Of a DNA stretch of 64,000 nt, positions 22,234 to 34,733 are shown one piece after another. The notes under the pieces are model-generated. The model did no database searches, was not told where the DNA came from, and worked only from the letters and a program-made list of their open reading frames with translations. The DNA comes from Akebia trifoliata. Taxonomy: Eukaryota > Streptophyta > Magnoliopsida > Ranunculales > Lardizabalaceae. The first letter of the stretch is position 1; every line of letters starts with the position of its first letter. The translations under genes were made by a program, and so were the position numbers. The stretch covers positions 35,158,721 through 35,222,720 of the forward strand of contig CM030708.1 of NCBI GenBank assembly GCA_017979445.1, read 5' to 3'.

Positions 22234-24840
22234 ATGGAGGAAGCGAAGGGAGAGGTGAAACACGTTTTATTGGCGAAGTTCAAGGAAGATATCACAGAGG
22301 ACAAGATTCACCATCTCATCAACGGCTACGCCAACCTCGTCAACCTCGTCGAACCCATGAAAGCCTTTCACTGGTACCCTCTCTCTCTCTCCTTGTCCCT
22401 CATCGAACCCATGAAAGTTGTTCTGTTGTCTTGGTATTAATTTCTATAAATAATGTTAATTTATTTAGGGAATTTTTATTGATCTATAAAGGGTGTTTTA
22501 CCATTTAAGGATTCTTGTAGCCGACCCCAGATCTTTGGTACAATTTTATGATTTTTAAATGGTTAGGATCTTGAAATAACTGCAATTTTTTGGGATACTT
22601 TTAACTCAACCCAAAGCGTAGGAGACTCATTGATGGGATGGTCAAAGATCATGAGCCATATAGTGGACGATGGTCCATATTTTCATGCTTTGGGTACTCT
22701 TCCATTTGAGCTACTCTTACTTCAAATTCATTTTCATCAACCACGTGGTTTGTTTACTTTCTCATGTCACAAGAGTTGTCTATAGGAATTTTGTATAAGA
22801 GTCAGTGCTGGAGTAACATTGTTTGGGACATTGGTGTGGACAGAACCATACCATAGATGCTTCTCACTCGTATCTAGATGAACATCGCACTCACACACAC
22901 CAGGTAAGTGAGGGTGCGCTCTCATGGCTGGCCCCTGCCCCTGAGGAATTAATGCTCATAATGGATATCGAACTCACAACCTATGGGCATTAACCGCTTA
23001 TCAGTCTGAAATTGCCATTAGCGAACCCCTACACTATTATTTGGCACTAAGATTGTTTCTCCTTCTTGGGAGTACTTGGCCAAGTTGGTTTGCGTAGCTT
23101 CTGACATGAAGTGATTTCTATTTCATATTCTCGTGTACAAAGCATAACAAGTGGTTGTAATATTAATTGTAGATGCTAACAATTGATGGTCATATGAAAA
23201 GATATAGAGGAGTTTAGTTTTGTGACAATCCAAAACAAAGTTTGCCAACTCTTGTCTATGTTTTCCTGCTTAAAAAACTAAAATCTATGTTGGCGTAGGT
23301 GTGGAAAATAGAAAAGGGAACTCAAGAAGTTCTACCTACTTAACTGGTTGTACATATACATACAAAATTACAAATAATGACAAAACAACAACTACTAACC
23401 TTGCAATCCCTATATGAGTTCATGTATCATACTTAAGCAGTCTAGAAAATAAGGTTTAAAAAAAACCCACAATTGGGGCAAACCTCGTCCTCAGCCACTT
23501 TGTCATCAAATGAAACAAGTGTCCATAACTCTATAATATTCAAAACTATCGTTCTTTCAACCAAAAATAAATAAAAATACATGTAAGTGATAAATTTGGG
23601 GGTCCAACTCAAAACCAATTGGCTGTGAGTGGAGAAACCCAGGATCTTATAAGGAGAGATACAAGGCACTTTGTGTCCGATGTGGGACTAAACTCAACAG
23701 TAAGGACATGCATTTCTTCTTTTTTAGCTAAGTTGGTGTTAGCTAATTATTGACAATAGCATTTTTTTTCTTTTCTACTATTTTCTTTTTATGGAGTGTT
23801 TTTCTATAAAGAAAAAAATCGGCATTATTGTTTCATCTATGTAAAATGCGGTCCGTGTTTTTATTCAAATAATAAGATTTGAATTTTTGGCTTGGTACTG
23901 TTGAAAACCTATCCTCATCGACCATCTCAAGTTTGATCATCATCTACGCGTTATCCTAATAACTGGGTTCGGCAACACAAATCCTATTTCACTATTACAA
24001 GCCATTTTTTATCCTAACTCAAGATCAGTGTAGTGTTCTAGTATGTTTTTTGTGATTTCTAAATCATTGAGCATTTTGATTGAGGTTGTTTATGAAATGG
24101 TATTATTTGGTCATGAACATTGCATCAAAGGGATGTAAAACTTATTGGAGAAACCCTTCTTTGAGCTTCTATAGCATATCATACAATTCAAAACGTAAGT
24201 CATAGGATTTTAAAATCCTAAGTTAGTGATAAAAACTTGATTTAAAAACAAAAAAGTTAAAAGTTAAAGGAGTTTTCCAATGTACAAAGCTTGCCACTTT
24301 TCCCAATTAGACATCAACATCATTGGCATATCTAAGTGCCATCATCATCATCATCTAGGTTGTGTGAACATTCAGTTTGCAAGGCCGATCCAAAGCCCGG
24401 GAGGTGCAAAAATAATGTCTATCCCTAAAAAGTTTATCCAAACAAATTCATTAGTGTATCTAAGTGCAAATATACAAAATAACCTTCTTAATGCAGATTT
24501 CCATCATTTCAGTTGATCTATGTTTTTTTTAAGATTGCCTAGATATAAGTCAGTTCTTGGATTTTCTTATCGTCAAACTAATTGTAATTGGTTCTCATTT
24601 TATTCTGGTTTCTATATATTTTTGTTTCTTGATTATGTGTAATCGGCCAGGGGGAAGGACGTGAGCATAGAGAATCTACATCAAGGCTTCACGCATGTGT
24701 TTGAATCCACCTTTGAAAGTGCTGAAGGTGTTGCGGAGTATATCGTGCATCCAGCGCATGTTGAATTTGCAAATGAGTTCCTGCCAACCTTGGAGAAAGT
24801 CATTGTTATTGACTACAAGCCCACCATTGTCAAACTTTAA
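22234..24840 (+). CDS. HS1: HS1-like stress-response A/B barrel (Dabb) protein
   Basis: Two exons, 22234-22373 and 24651-24840, encode 109 aa, the length of Arabidopsis HS1. The split tryptophan codon (TG|G) restores the family sequence AFHWGKDVSIENLHQGFTHV across the junction. The single Dabb domain fills the protein; it opens VKHVLLAKFKEDI and ends HPAHVEFANEFLPTLEKVIV. Members form small, heat-stable dimeric barrels. Arabidopsis HS1 has antifungal activity, and olivetolic acid cyclase of Cannabis shares the fold, but no catalytic role can be read here. The 2.3-kb intron holds a SINE fragment. A MITE lies immediately upstream of the core promoter. Identity is very secure. Confidence 0.95.
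22880..23036 (-). mobile_element. SINE fragment in the HS1 intron
   Basis: Shares the words CACACACCAGGTAAGTGAGG and ATATCGAACTCACAACC with the SINE at 18967-19203 in the same order. It adjoins, on its left, half of a family A-like core (AACCATACCATAGATGC at about 22840), suggesting insertion next to or into such an element. Confidence 0.5.
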
Positions 24841-25671
24841 ATCCAAGGGTATCGCCCTTGTTTCTACTGTTTTATTATCCGAACAAGAAAAATGGAATGT
24901 TAAAAAATAAAAGGGAATATATAATACAATAATACTTCAATGAACAACCTATTGCTTTAAAATCATTTATTATGTATTATAGATTGAATGGATAATAGTC
25001 ATTAAGTCTACCCCTGATTTTGAGACAAGTCCTTCCGATGATTTTTGACATGTGAGATGGAACTCGCTACTTTCAATTAATAGGTTCTTCTTAGTAGTAG
25101 TTCGTTCCTTGTAGACTGAAGATCATCTAAGTTATTGATCTCATTAAAAATAGGCTCTATCCGATGGCAATACAAACATGAAAGCAAGTGATCCATGCCT
25201 ATTCTTGTGGGTGTAGATGTTGAATGTCCCAACCAAACCCTTCTCCTAAATTTATGAAAAATATTATGATATTTTTTCAATTCTTTAATGAATGAAAATT
25301 GGTCTAATAAATCAAATTGAACCAAGTATGTAACTGAACCAATTTTACACTTAAACCTTCAAAACGGTTGGAAATGTCCTCTTTAAGCTTTGAACAAAAA
25401 TACCTTTTAAGGACATTTTTTTCTAAAAGTATTCTTTTTCCACGGAGAACAGAGTAAACTACACATAAATATTAAAACTCAAATTAAGAAAATAGAATCT
25501 CCTTTAATTGAAATTAAAAAAATATATGATACATGATCCAATTTTGCACTTACATAGGCAGTTGTGACTTGTGAGTCAGCTATAAACCTTTCTTCATAGA
25601 TGTAGAATTGCCAATCAACTTCTGTCTTCCTCACTTCAATCCCATCTTCAAAGATAAGAAAACAGAAGGAA

Positions 25672-26105
25672 TGGCGTCTCTTCTACTTATTGTTAGTCTC
25701 ATGTTAGTCTCTCTCTCTTCCAAATAATTAGTCAACAAGGTCTTTAGCTATGCAGAGGACTACAAGTTCTGCATTGATACCATCAGCAAAGGTCCACAAA
25801 CTTTTAACAGAGATGCTTAAGGGTTCACCCATAATGAAGTTGCCCCTCCAGTTTTGTCAGGAGTTACAATGTGGCCTTCTACAAGTTTCAAGAGGCTTAA
25901 AGAGCTATGGATTGGAGACCAGATCGTACTGGATTTTATGGATATCATGAGAGATGGGACTAACAAAGGGATTGCTGGTAATAATGTGTTTAGGACCCCA
26001 CCCATAAAACAATCACCATTGGCCGACGATAATTATAAGTTCATACAAATTGCTGAAATCGCTTTTATTATTACCAATTTACTTCTTTTTATTTTTAAAG
26101 AATAA
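25672..26105 (+). pseudogene. Degenerate ORF with signal-peptide-like start, family not recognised
   Basis: One reading frame runs from ATG at 25672 to a stop at 26105 with two internal stops (25726-25728 and 25819-25821). It opens MASLLLIVSLMLVSLSSK, which resembles a signal peptide. It continues through SYAEDYKFCIDTISKGPQTF, WPSTSFKRLKELWIGDQIVL and a hydrophobic C-terminus (EIAFIITNLLLFIF). Staying in one frame across two stops suggests a decayed gene rather than chance. I do not recognise the family. Part of its end (25999-26055) recurs in altered form at 26476-26525. It could also be noise. Confidence 0.3.
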
Positions 26106-26232
26106 AGATAAATGATTTGGGTGAGGAAATGGGGAGATTGGAATGTTCATCCATCTTAATGGTTGTATAGTTTATGAATGTAATAAATCGTGTCTGTCTC
26201 TCGCTAATTCTATATTCCATGATCTATACTCC

Positions 26233-26484
26233 TTATCTGTAGCCGTGCATGCTTGGATAAACTGACAAACACCAAGATGACCATACCACGATGATCAAGA
26301 TCGCCAAAATTAAGCTCACTCCAAAAAATTTAAGAGTTTTTTTGTTGTAAACATCTGGGTTTCGGATCCATCTCAAACCACCTGAAAAATAAGCCCCAGG
26401 AGGCCTACAAATCATCGGGGGCATAGGTGGTCTACAGTGATGTGATGAATTTGGTGAGGTATGGCATGAAGGCATCTCCTTCAA
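26233..26484 (-). CDS. Possible small membrane protein ORF (83 aa)
   Basis: A single open frame with a Pro/Cys/His-rich N-terminus (CRPPMPPMICRPPGAYFSGG), a short basic stretch (LRWIRNPDVYNKK) and one hydrophobic segment of about 20 residues (FFGVSLILAILIIVVWSSW). The layout would suit a single-pass membrane microprotein. No homologue is recognised, no promoter was identified, and it lies between repeats and the 3' end of the TRS23 gene. Real status is uncertain. Confidence 0.25.
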   Translation of the reverse strand: MKEMPSCHTSPNSSHHCRPPMPPMICRPPGAYFSGGLRWIRNPDVYNKKTLKFFGVSLILAILIIVVWSSWCLSVYPSMHGYR

Positions 26485-26834
26485 AGAATCACCCTTGGCA
26501 AATGATAATTAGAAGTTTATGCAATTAGGGTCAAAGACAATGACAACAATGGGTTATTGAAGAAAAAACACCTCTTTACAAGAGGTTGAACAGGGCACAG
26601 ATATCTACATCTATTAAATTTCTACTCAACTCATGTATGGAAAGTGCGACAATAAAAAATTGCGTCGTAACCAAGAAGTTAGCTTTTATATTTGATTTCC
26701 TTTCTTGCTATTTTTTCCCTTCCAAAACAATATTGAAAATGCCGTACCATTCATTATCAATCCATAAATCAAACCTCGGAATTTGCATAACTAACACTGT
26801 ATTAGCCATTCCATACAATCTATGCCATGGCAGT

Positions 26835-28886
26835 TCAACGCCCCAGCAATGCAACACGATCCTTCTGGATTGCCTGTGAGAGGTTGAGATCGAAGAGTTC
26901 ACACCGGATTGGCATCTCCATCTCATAGAAGGGGTTTTTCAAGACATAATCCGTGTATAGTTCATAGATGAGTTTCAAAAGAACCTCCATGTGCTGTGTC
27001 CCCGGCTCACAGACGACAAAGAACTTTGTTCCTGCAGGAGGAACCCCAAAACAATGATTCCATAAGTTTCTTAAGTAAGGACTATAAGTTTAACTGATTA
27101 TTTTTATATAAGATCATGATACATAGAGAAAATGTGGCAATTGTAAATATCCATTGAATTACATACTTCATGGAAAATATGAAATTTTGGAGAGAAGAAC
27201 AAAATGTAACAGAATTGAAGTACCAATTCAATTCTATAACGAAGACGTTTTAAGACTCATCAAGATAACCATACCCATTGAAAATCATGTAACTAGACCC
27301 TAGAGATGAGCAAACACTGTTAAAATCGGATTTAGCAGATAAATATCAGCTTTGTATCAGTTAGTTTAACAGTATAGCACAGAATGGGAATGAATATTGA
27401 ATAGAAGGTAGGTTTAACCACAGATTCATCACGTCATATAACTTCACCACCATGGTTTTAAAACTCATTTTGGCTTCTCGTCTCGTCCATGAACAAGACC
27501 GAGTCGTCTCGGACAAGTTTTCCGATACGTTTGAGTCATCTCATTCAACAATGAGATAAATGAACTGTGATTCTAAATCTCGTCCAATACACTTGACTTG
27601 TCTATCCGTCTCGTTGGTGGACGATACCGAGACGTATCAGAGGAGTCGTCTCGGTCTCAGACACAAGGAAACTGAGCATAATGTCTTCCTTTGATATCCC
27701 CATTGCAATGACACTATTATTAAATTGGTAGCCGGTGGCTGATTTACAGTGAGGGCAATGGGAGCACTTGCCCCCACAACAATTTTTACAAATTAAAAGA
27801 TTTATATGCTATTGTGACAGATAACAGTGTAGGAAAACAAAATCCGTCACCATTACCCCCACAAAACAAATTTATAACTTATAAGTGTATTAGTTACCCC
27901 CATGAAGACAAAATCTCGGCTTCACCCCTGTTGGTGGCACTCAATTTTGTTACCTGTATCAGTGTTGCTAAAATCCTATGAACTACGATTTGAATCATAT
28001 CTGGCAATTTGAATAAATACAAGAGGCAGATGAAAACAATGACTCCTAAATATATACTTTTGTTGTTTCTAAACATTATATGAAAAATAATGGGTGATTT
28101 TTTCTTAATTATAGGGCATTACCTAACACAAATGATGAGAACTAATGTCCATCCTCACGAGCTCAAAATTTAAGAATTAAAAGTATTGTTGAACGGAATT
28201 AAGGGAACATAGTCAAATGGGGGATAAGTTGTCATTTTACATTATTAGAATTTTAGGGTTCGTCTTGAGTCTCATCACCACTAATAATCAACTAATCCAC
28301 CATATATTTCCATGTGAATATTTAATCCAGCAGTGAAAATTGGTTCCTTTGAAACTAAGAAAATAGCAATTATTTTTGTAAACAAATATTTTTCCATAAT
28401 TTCGACAATTAAAATGAAGAGAATTAAGGGCTACCACTCTCAACCCAAGACTCATTTTTTTCAAAGATGGAAACTTTACTTAATATTAATTAATGAACCC
28501 ATGAACTAGAAATGATACAAATCATAAAAAACACAATTTTAATTCTATTTTATATAGAGTTTATAATACCTGTAAGTGATTGGAAGCAATTGAGATCGAA
28601 TGTGTCTGCTTCGAGGAGTTCGATTCCTGAACAACCCACAGTGGGAGAAAGCTGTTGAGAGATGGCGTGCATCGAATGCCATAGACTCGCCAATCTCAAG
28701 CTGTCGTTCGTATCCATCCGACCAGCTGATCCATAATCCTAAAGAAATTAAGAAGAAAAATTGGTAAATTTTGTTCAAAAATCTTTTAACACAATAAAGA
28801 AGAATAGATCAAGAAAATTAAAAAACCTTGTAGAAAATTAGGCCTCCAGATTTGTTAATGATGAAGAGACTGTAAATCGCAGCCAT
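26835..28886 (-). CDS. TRS23: TRAPP complex subunit 4 (TRS23, sybindin-like)
   Basis: Three exons, 28827-28886, 28570-28738 and 26835-27031, encode 141 aa, the usual length for plant TRS23. The protein starts [20 protein letters not shown]. Its middle has [17 protein letters not shown] and [20 protein letters not shown], and the C-terminal half has [19 protein letters not shown] and [20 protein letters not shown]. This is a longin-like sybindin fold throughout. TRS23 is a core subunit of TRAPP, the exchange-factor complex for Rab GTPases in ER-Golgi and trans-Golgi transport. All junctions are GT..AG and phases agree. Intron 2 (1.5 kb) holds a truncated family C MITE. Expected to be a constitutive single-copy gene. 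Confidence 0.95.
27452..27668. mobile_element. Family C MITE, right end missing, in the TRS23 intron
   Basis: Begins CATGGTTTTAAAACTCATTT and carries the GAGACGTATCAGAGGAGTCG-type interior, but lacks the terminal ACCATG. Truncated, or ended by a later deletion. Confidence 0.65.
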
Positions 28887-29192
28887 TGAGAGGGATTTGG
28901 AAAATCGAAGGATCCAAAGAGGTTGGGGTTTCTTACGACAGAGATCTGTTTCTGGTGTTACTGAGAAACTCTACAGATTGAGAAATTAGGGATTTTGAAT
29001 CGGATCGCTTGAAGTAGAAATTGTTTGGTTGATTTAGACATCCCCATACCCCAGTTTTGGTAAATATCAGAGGTACCCTTGTTTTCAAACTGATGACATG
29101 CCCTTGACCTAGGTCTTCTATGAGAGATTACAGTAAATTACTCAAATTCTGTTATCATAAATATAAAAAACCAGTCATACTCAACCTTAGAG

Positions 29193-29392
29193 CATGGTTT
29201 TAAATCTCTACTGAGATCGAGACGACTCGTCCGAGATGGATAGACAAGTCAACCTGTCAAATGAGATGTAAATCCACGATTCATTTTTCTCATTGTTGAA
29301 CAGATAACTCAAACATATTGAAAAACTCATTTGAGATGACTTGGTCCCATTTCTGGATGAGACGAGACGTAAAAACGAGTTGTAAAACCATG
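29193..29392. mobile_element. Hairpin MITE, family C
   Basis: A 200-bp element from CATGGTTTTAAATCTC to GAGTTGTAAAACCATG, flanked by a perfect 8-bp duplication CCTTAGAG (29185-29192 and 29393-29400). A second, partial copy (ACATGGTTTC.. with GGACGAGACCGAG) follows directly at 29404-29500. Confidence 0.88.
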
Positions 29393-30177
29393 CCTTAGAG
29401 TAACATGGTTTCAATTTCAAATCTCTGTTTAACATCTTTGTTTCGTTCATGGACGAGACCGAGCTGTCTCGAATGAGATAAATCATTTAACTCGGTAACA
29501 ATTATTTATATATTTATATGAAAATAGTTACAAAAAAATTTATAATATACGATAGATTAGAAGATGTTTACTCATAGATCATATTTTATTAAGATAATTA
29601 ATATTTAAATTCTTAAAAAAACAATTATTTTTAATAAAAATTTACAAAATCCTAATTAATTCGGTCAAGATTTTCAAAATATCGTTCTAGTCATCTCATT
29701 GTCTCATGAAATGGTATGAACTATGAAGCGTGAGACACACCATGTTAATTCATTTAATTGGTGAACTATAACAAGATGACTTGAACGAGTCATCTCGTTT
29801 TCAGACAAGAAAGTGTTTTACCTAGTTTTAACCTAAAGATATTTGTTTAACCTTAATACAGATACACAACTTCGTAGGAGGGATAAATTTTTTCAAAACC
29901 AATCATTCTCATCCTCTTAATAAAATATTTTACCCACATTTTCAACTTGAAAATTTTACTTACTTCGTTATAATTGCCCAATTCAATGTGTTGAGTGAGT
30001 TTCTTAAATTGAAAAGAGTAGTTTCTTCCTAAGACTCTTTCTAATTTGGTGATGGGGTGAATTAGGAGAGTGATATCTCTATTAATGTGTACTAGAACTA
30101 CTCCCATCTACTTGTATTGTGTGAGAAATGTTGTTTAATTCTAATCCCTTTTGCAGGTTTTATATTACTTGAAGTTT

Positions 30178-30520
30178 TTACGTTGTGTTTGGATTGGGAG
30201 AAATGGACAGAAAAGAAAAATTGTGAGTTTCTCTTCATTTCTCTTGTTTGAATTGTTAAATGAGGAGTGAAAAGAAAAGTAACAAAGAGAAAAATAGGTC
30301 AGTTTTTCCTCTCTTTTTTTCTCTAAAAAAATTGGAGAGAAAAAAGATGCTCATGACTATAAAAAACACAAAAATTACAAACTCTATCATTTTTTTTCTC
30401 TCCAAACTTAAGTTTTTCTGTTGTATATATAATAAGATGGAAAGAAACTTTCTTTCTTATCTTTTTTTTTTAATGAATTTCTTTTCTCTTCATTTGTCTC
30501 AATCCAAACAAAGCGTTAGA
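30178..30520. mobile_element. Hairpin element, family J
   Basis: Left arm TGTTTGGATTGGGAGAAATG pairs with right arm CATTTGTCTCAATCCAAACA, enclosing AGAGAAAA-rich sequence. Total about 340 bp. Only one copy was seen, the target duplication was not resolved, and no ORF is supported. Confidence 0.55.
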
Positions 30521-31029
30521 ATCATTATTAGAAAAGTTGAGAGTATCTAAAGGAATTCTATTTTATTATTTCTTTATATTTCGTCCTCAAGTTCACAAAC
30601 CAAACAGTATGTCTTCAAGCCTCAAGAATCTATTATTGTTTTCTTGATTCAATCTATTGGATGTTTGAGAGCTAAATATCTTTGTTAATTGGGTGTTTCA
30701 TCGAACAGGAAAATCACTTTGGCTGGAAAAAAAAAAGTCTAGAAAAAAAACTCTCAATCATCATATTTCTAATAATCACAATTTCCAGGAGAAATCATTT
30801 TCACATCCGAATAAAGACCATTATCTGATGATGGTTTACCTTCCTGATGTTGCACAAGTCTAGATAATTGGGACCCTCCACTTGGTGTATCCCACAAATT
30901 TCAAGGCCAATAGTTGATATAAAGCGATGATCATCGTCACCATCAATTTTGGACAATTATAATGATTTGTGATGTAGTGGAGCTTTTATCATAGATAGAG
31001 ATGATCTTCTAAGTGTAGGTTTATAATCA

Positions 31030-31990
31030 AACTGATTCAACAAGCAATTAAGGGTGTCGATTTGAGGATCATAGATCTTTCTTTGGAATACTTAGGAAAA
31101 AATCTATGGTTTTGTGCACATTGTCGGGCCAATGAGTGTCTTTTGAGTCCATTTAGAATGAATCAAAATTAAATTGAGCCATGCTTAAATTGACTCAAAA
31201 AAAAGATGCTCATTGCCGTGGCAATCTGCTTAGAATCACAATTTTTCCTCAAGATACACAAGGAAAAATCAATGGTTCTGGGCACAATGCCAAGTCAATG
31301 AGTTTTTTTTTTTTTTTGAGTCAATTTAGTATCATTCAATTAAATTTATAGTTCTTAAGTTGTATTTAATTTTTAAAACTAACCATTTATTATAGAGTAG
31401 TTCTAAATTGACTACAATCGACATTGCATTGACATGACAACGTCCCGAGAACCATCAATTTTTTCCTTGAGATATAAGGAAAAAATCTATGATTTTAGAG
31501 ACACTACCCCATTAGCACAGTATTAAGCACAATCAGTTAAGTATTTTCCTTGGGAACAGTTTGGCAACCCTAAAGTTTGCCAAGTTTCATGCCAAACATT
31601 TTTTGTAAATCATTTTTGATGGGATTAGAAGTTTTGGAATAGGCTGATTTTTTGTGAGGACGATCTCTACGGTGAAGAGATCATCCTCACAAAAAATCAG
31701 CTCATTCCAAAGTTTCTAACCCATATTTTGAAAAATATTTGACACCAAACTTGGCAAACTTTAGGGCTGCTAAACCGTCCCCATTTTCCTTTATTATAAT
31801 ATTTAAATCATATTTTTGAAAAAGAAAATGTTGAACTCATTTCGTTTGACACTGCATTCAACACTACACCAACATGACAATGCACAGGGGATTGTAATTT
31901 TTTTCCCTTTTATCTCGAGGGAAAAAATCGATAGTTCTCTGTGTACTGTCACGTTAGCGCAGTGCCCAATGAAATCAGTTTAGAATGACT
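31030..31990. mobile_element. Cluster of four family A-core hairpins around a family D MITE
   Basis: Hairpins with the facing core (CATAGATC.. and AAAAAATCTATGG) lie at about 31030-31170, 31180-31335, 31400-31545 and 31845-31990. Their outer arms share CAATGAGTGTCTTTTGAGTC or CATTCAACACTACACC words rather than the GAGTC ends of other copies. Target duplications were not resolved. The family D element at 31552-31782 sits between the third and fourth. Confidence 0.6.
31552..31782. mobile_element. Hairpin MITE, family D (short form)
   Basis: A 231-bp near-perfect hairpin from GGGAACAGTTTGGCA to GCTAAACCGTCCCC, with a perfect 9-bp duplication ATTTTCCTT (31543-31551 and 31783-31791). Arms GATTTTTTGTGAGGACGATC and GATCATCCTCACAAAAAATC are almost exact complements. 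This fixes family D as Mutator-like. Confidence 0.88.
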
Positions 31991-31996
31991 TTTTTG

Positions 31997-32098
31997 AGAA
32001 TTTGATCCAAAATGTCATCATTATTTTCCTTTATTGTCAGTCTCTTCTTTTGAGAATTTGATCCAAAATGTCATCATTCCTTTCCTTTAACTTTTGAT
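31997..32098. repeat. Short direct duplication (about 58-bp period)
   Basis: GAGAATTTGATCCAAAATGTCATCATT-type sequence occurs twice, near 31997 and 32055, followed by TTTCCTTTA in both. A local duplication just downstream of the gibberellin oxidase gene. Confidence 0.7.
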
Positions 32099-32403
32099 TA
32101 ATGAAAATTACACTTAAAAATAAATAAAAATAATTGTTTATGTGGTGAGCATTAAAACTTATTGAATAGGGGGGCCAAATACCTTTACATGCAAGTCTTC
32201 ATATTTAGGGTGACATGGAGTGTTTTTTTATATATATATAAATAGTGTAACATTCATTTCTAATAATAAGAACATTGTTTAAAGCATATTACATAAATAA
32301 AATCCCCTCAAGGATGTAATTAAGATCAGCCCATTTCTCTTGTACTTGTGTTTATGTTCTCCCTCTGTGATCCATGAACCTTAAAACCAACCAGATTTTT
32401 TTT

Positions 32404-34697
32404 TCAAGCTAGTTGAGCTATGTCTTCCTCTGCATGTGTTTCGAAGTGGTCGAGCCGATTATCTCCCAATCGTAGAGAATATGTGGTTTTCTTGTATTCG
32501 CTCCAAGTGAAAGTTCTGTAGAGACATGGGTTGTTAGGTGTGACCATATGAGGAATTGGAGATATGGACGCATGGAGGGGTGGAGTCCCAAAGAAGATAG
32601 TAGATATTCTAGACGAAGATGAATTAGTCAAGGCCCTGTGTCTCACGCTTTTAAACCTCCCATTTGTCAAAACCTAATCAATTACCAACAACAACGACAA
32701 AAAGGATATAACATCAGTACAAAGTTCACCTAATTCTGGACCTCTAACACAAATTGATGTAGATTTTCAAAGAAATTTACATATTTGGATATGTTTTGAT
32801 ATTGTTTGTATAAAAAATTGATACCTAATTGATTTAACCAGAATAGATGACCATTGTTTTACTTTAAATTACAAAATTTTCTTTTAGATGCAATAGATAA
32901 AACCCCAACAAAACCCATTGTCATAAGGGTACTTTGATAGTTTTAATCGAAATAATGCATTTTTTTTATTTCATTGGACTTCATATTTACATGGTCAGGA
33001 TCATATGTTCTCTCATGAGTCATTCTTCATGAATCACAGACCCAATCCAAATATATAAACAAATATAAATAATTAATCGAATGTTAACTTTAAATCATTT
33101 TTCAATTAGGCTAGATATTTGACTCTTATTTTAATCAACATCTAATACTCCAAATAATTCAAAAAATAAAATACACAAAATTTTTTTTCTTTGTGATGTG
33201 TAAAGCTGGGTTTGAACTCACGACTTCAAAGTTGCTTTGCAATATGTGTCTAATCCCTACATGAAAATAATTTTTCATATACAATAATGATTTTTTGATT
33301 AAAAAGTCTTCACTTCATCAATACTCGACTGACGTGGCAAGGACAAGAAACCATAGATTCTATCCCCAGGATATACACACCTGTACTCATTCTAAGGATG
33401 TGCACTTGTGTATCCCGAAGAAAAAGATCTATGGTTTTATGTTTACCGAGTGTTAACCGAGTGAAGATTTTATAGCAGAAAATCATGACTCTTTCGTATA
33501 TTATCGGTTAGGTGCAGGTTTGAGCATAACCAACTTACTCTGGATAGGAGTATGGGACTGATTTAGGGTCTAACCCACCTCTTTAGGGTCAGGTTAGGAC
33601 TCAACCAAACCTGATCCGAAACCACCCATGGAACAACACTTCCTAGTTCCTATACATAACTTGAACAAATTTTATATCCGTTTTTGTAATTTCCAGAGAG
33701 ATTAATGCTGGAGTGACATCAGCGGAGGACACGCGGGGAACATCTTGACATGTTGGCGCATCCATGTCCGTAGATGGGTCTTCTTGGACGTACGAGTAAA
33801 ATGTATTTATAAACATACACGCTACCGCATCAAGGTGTCCCCGTGCGTCCCCCACTTAGGTAACTCCAGCACGACTCTTCCAGATAATATTTGGTCAGGA
33901 AGGAAAGTATTCAAACCTGCAGAATGTCGCCCACATGTACAAAGAAGGCCATAGGATCAGGAGAGACTGGGACCCACACCCTATCTTCATCTAAGTAGAT
34001 TTGTAGGCCCTCAACATTGTTTGAACGCAAGACAGTCAAGATTCGAGTATCAGAATGCTCTCCAAATCCAATCCTGTTGTTCTGATTCTCACCATGTAGT
34101 GATGATGCTGACGTGTCCCTATTATCTTTGCAAGGTGGATAGTGATTGATCCTGATGAGGGAGTCACTATCAATGTCTGTGACGAGTTTGCTGAAGACGT
34201 ACTTGTCATGGACCCTGAGACCTTCAGCCATCAACTCTAATATCTCACATGCAAGTTTCCTAACTGCCTCGAGGTACTCATTCACAATGCAGCTGCCCCA
34301 GTAAAGTAACAACAACAAAATATTACTAAATTTGACATATATTAACAGCTACTTTCTTTACTACAAAAAACCCATTAGTCAGATTTTTTTTTTTCTATTT
34401 TTTTTTTTACTTTTCTCTTTTGATTTGATTGGGTATTCTTGATTTCTCACTTGTCATTCTGAACTTATATTTTTCATAAATTTTCTTACAAGTTCCCCTT
34501 AATTGGTCATTTTTCTTTTTTCTTTTTTTTGTTAAATTGTTTATAGAAAAACTTGTGAGTCTTAAATGTGTTTTTAATTAACAATATTCAAAATTTTACA
34601 ACTGTAGATATCAATGGAAATATCTTAATTTAAAGAGTGTACATCTCAAGCACAATCAAAGTTTTAATTCTATATGGGTATTTTCATAGTGTTTGTA

Positions 34698-34733
<36 letters not shown>

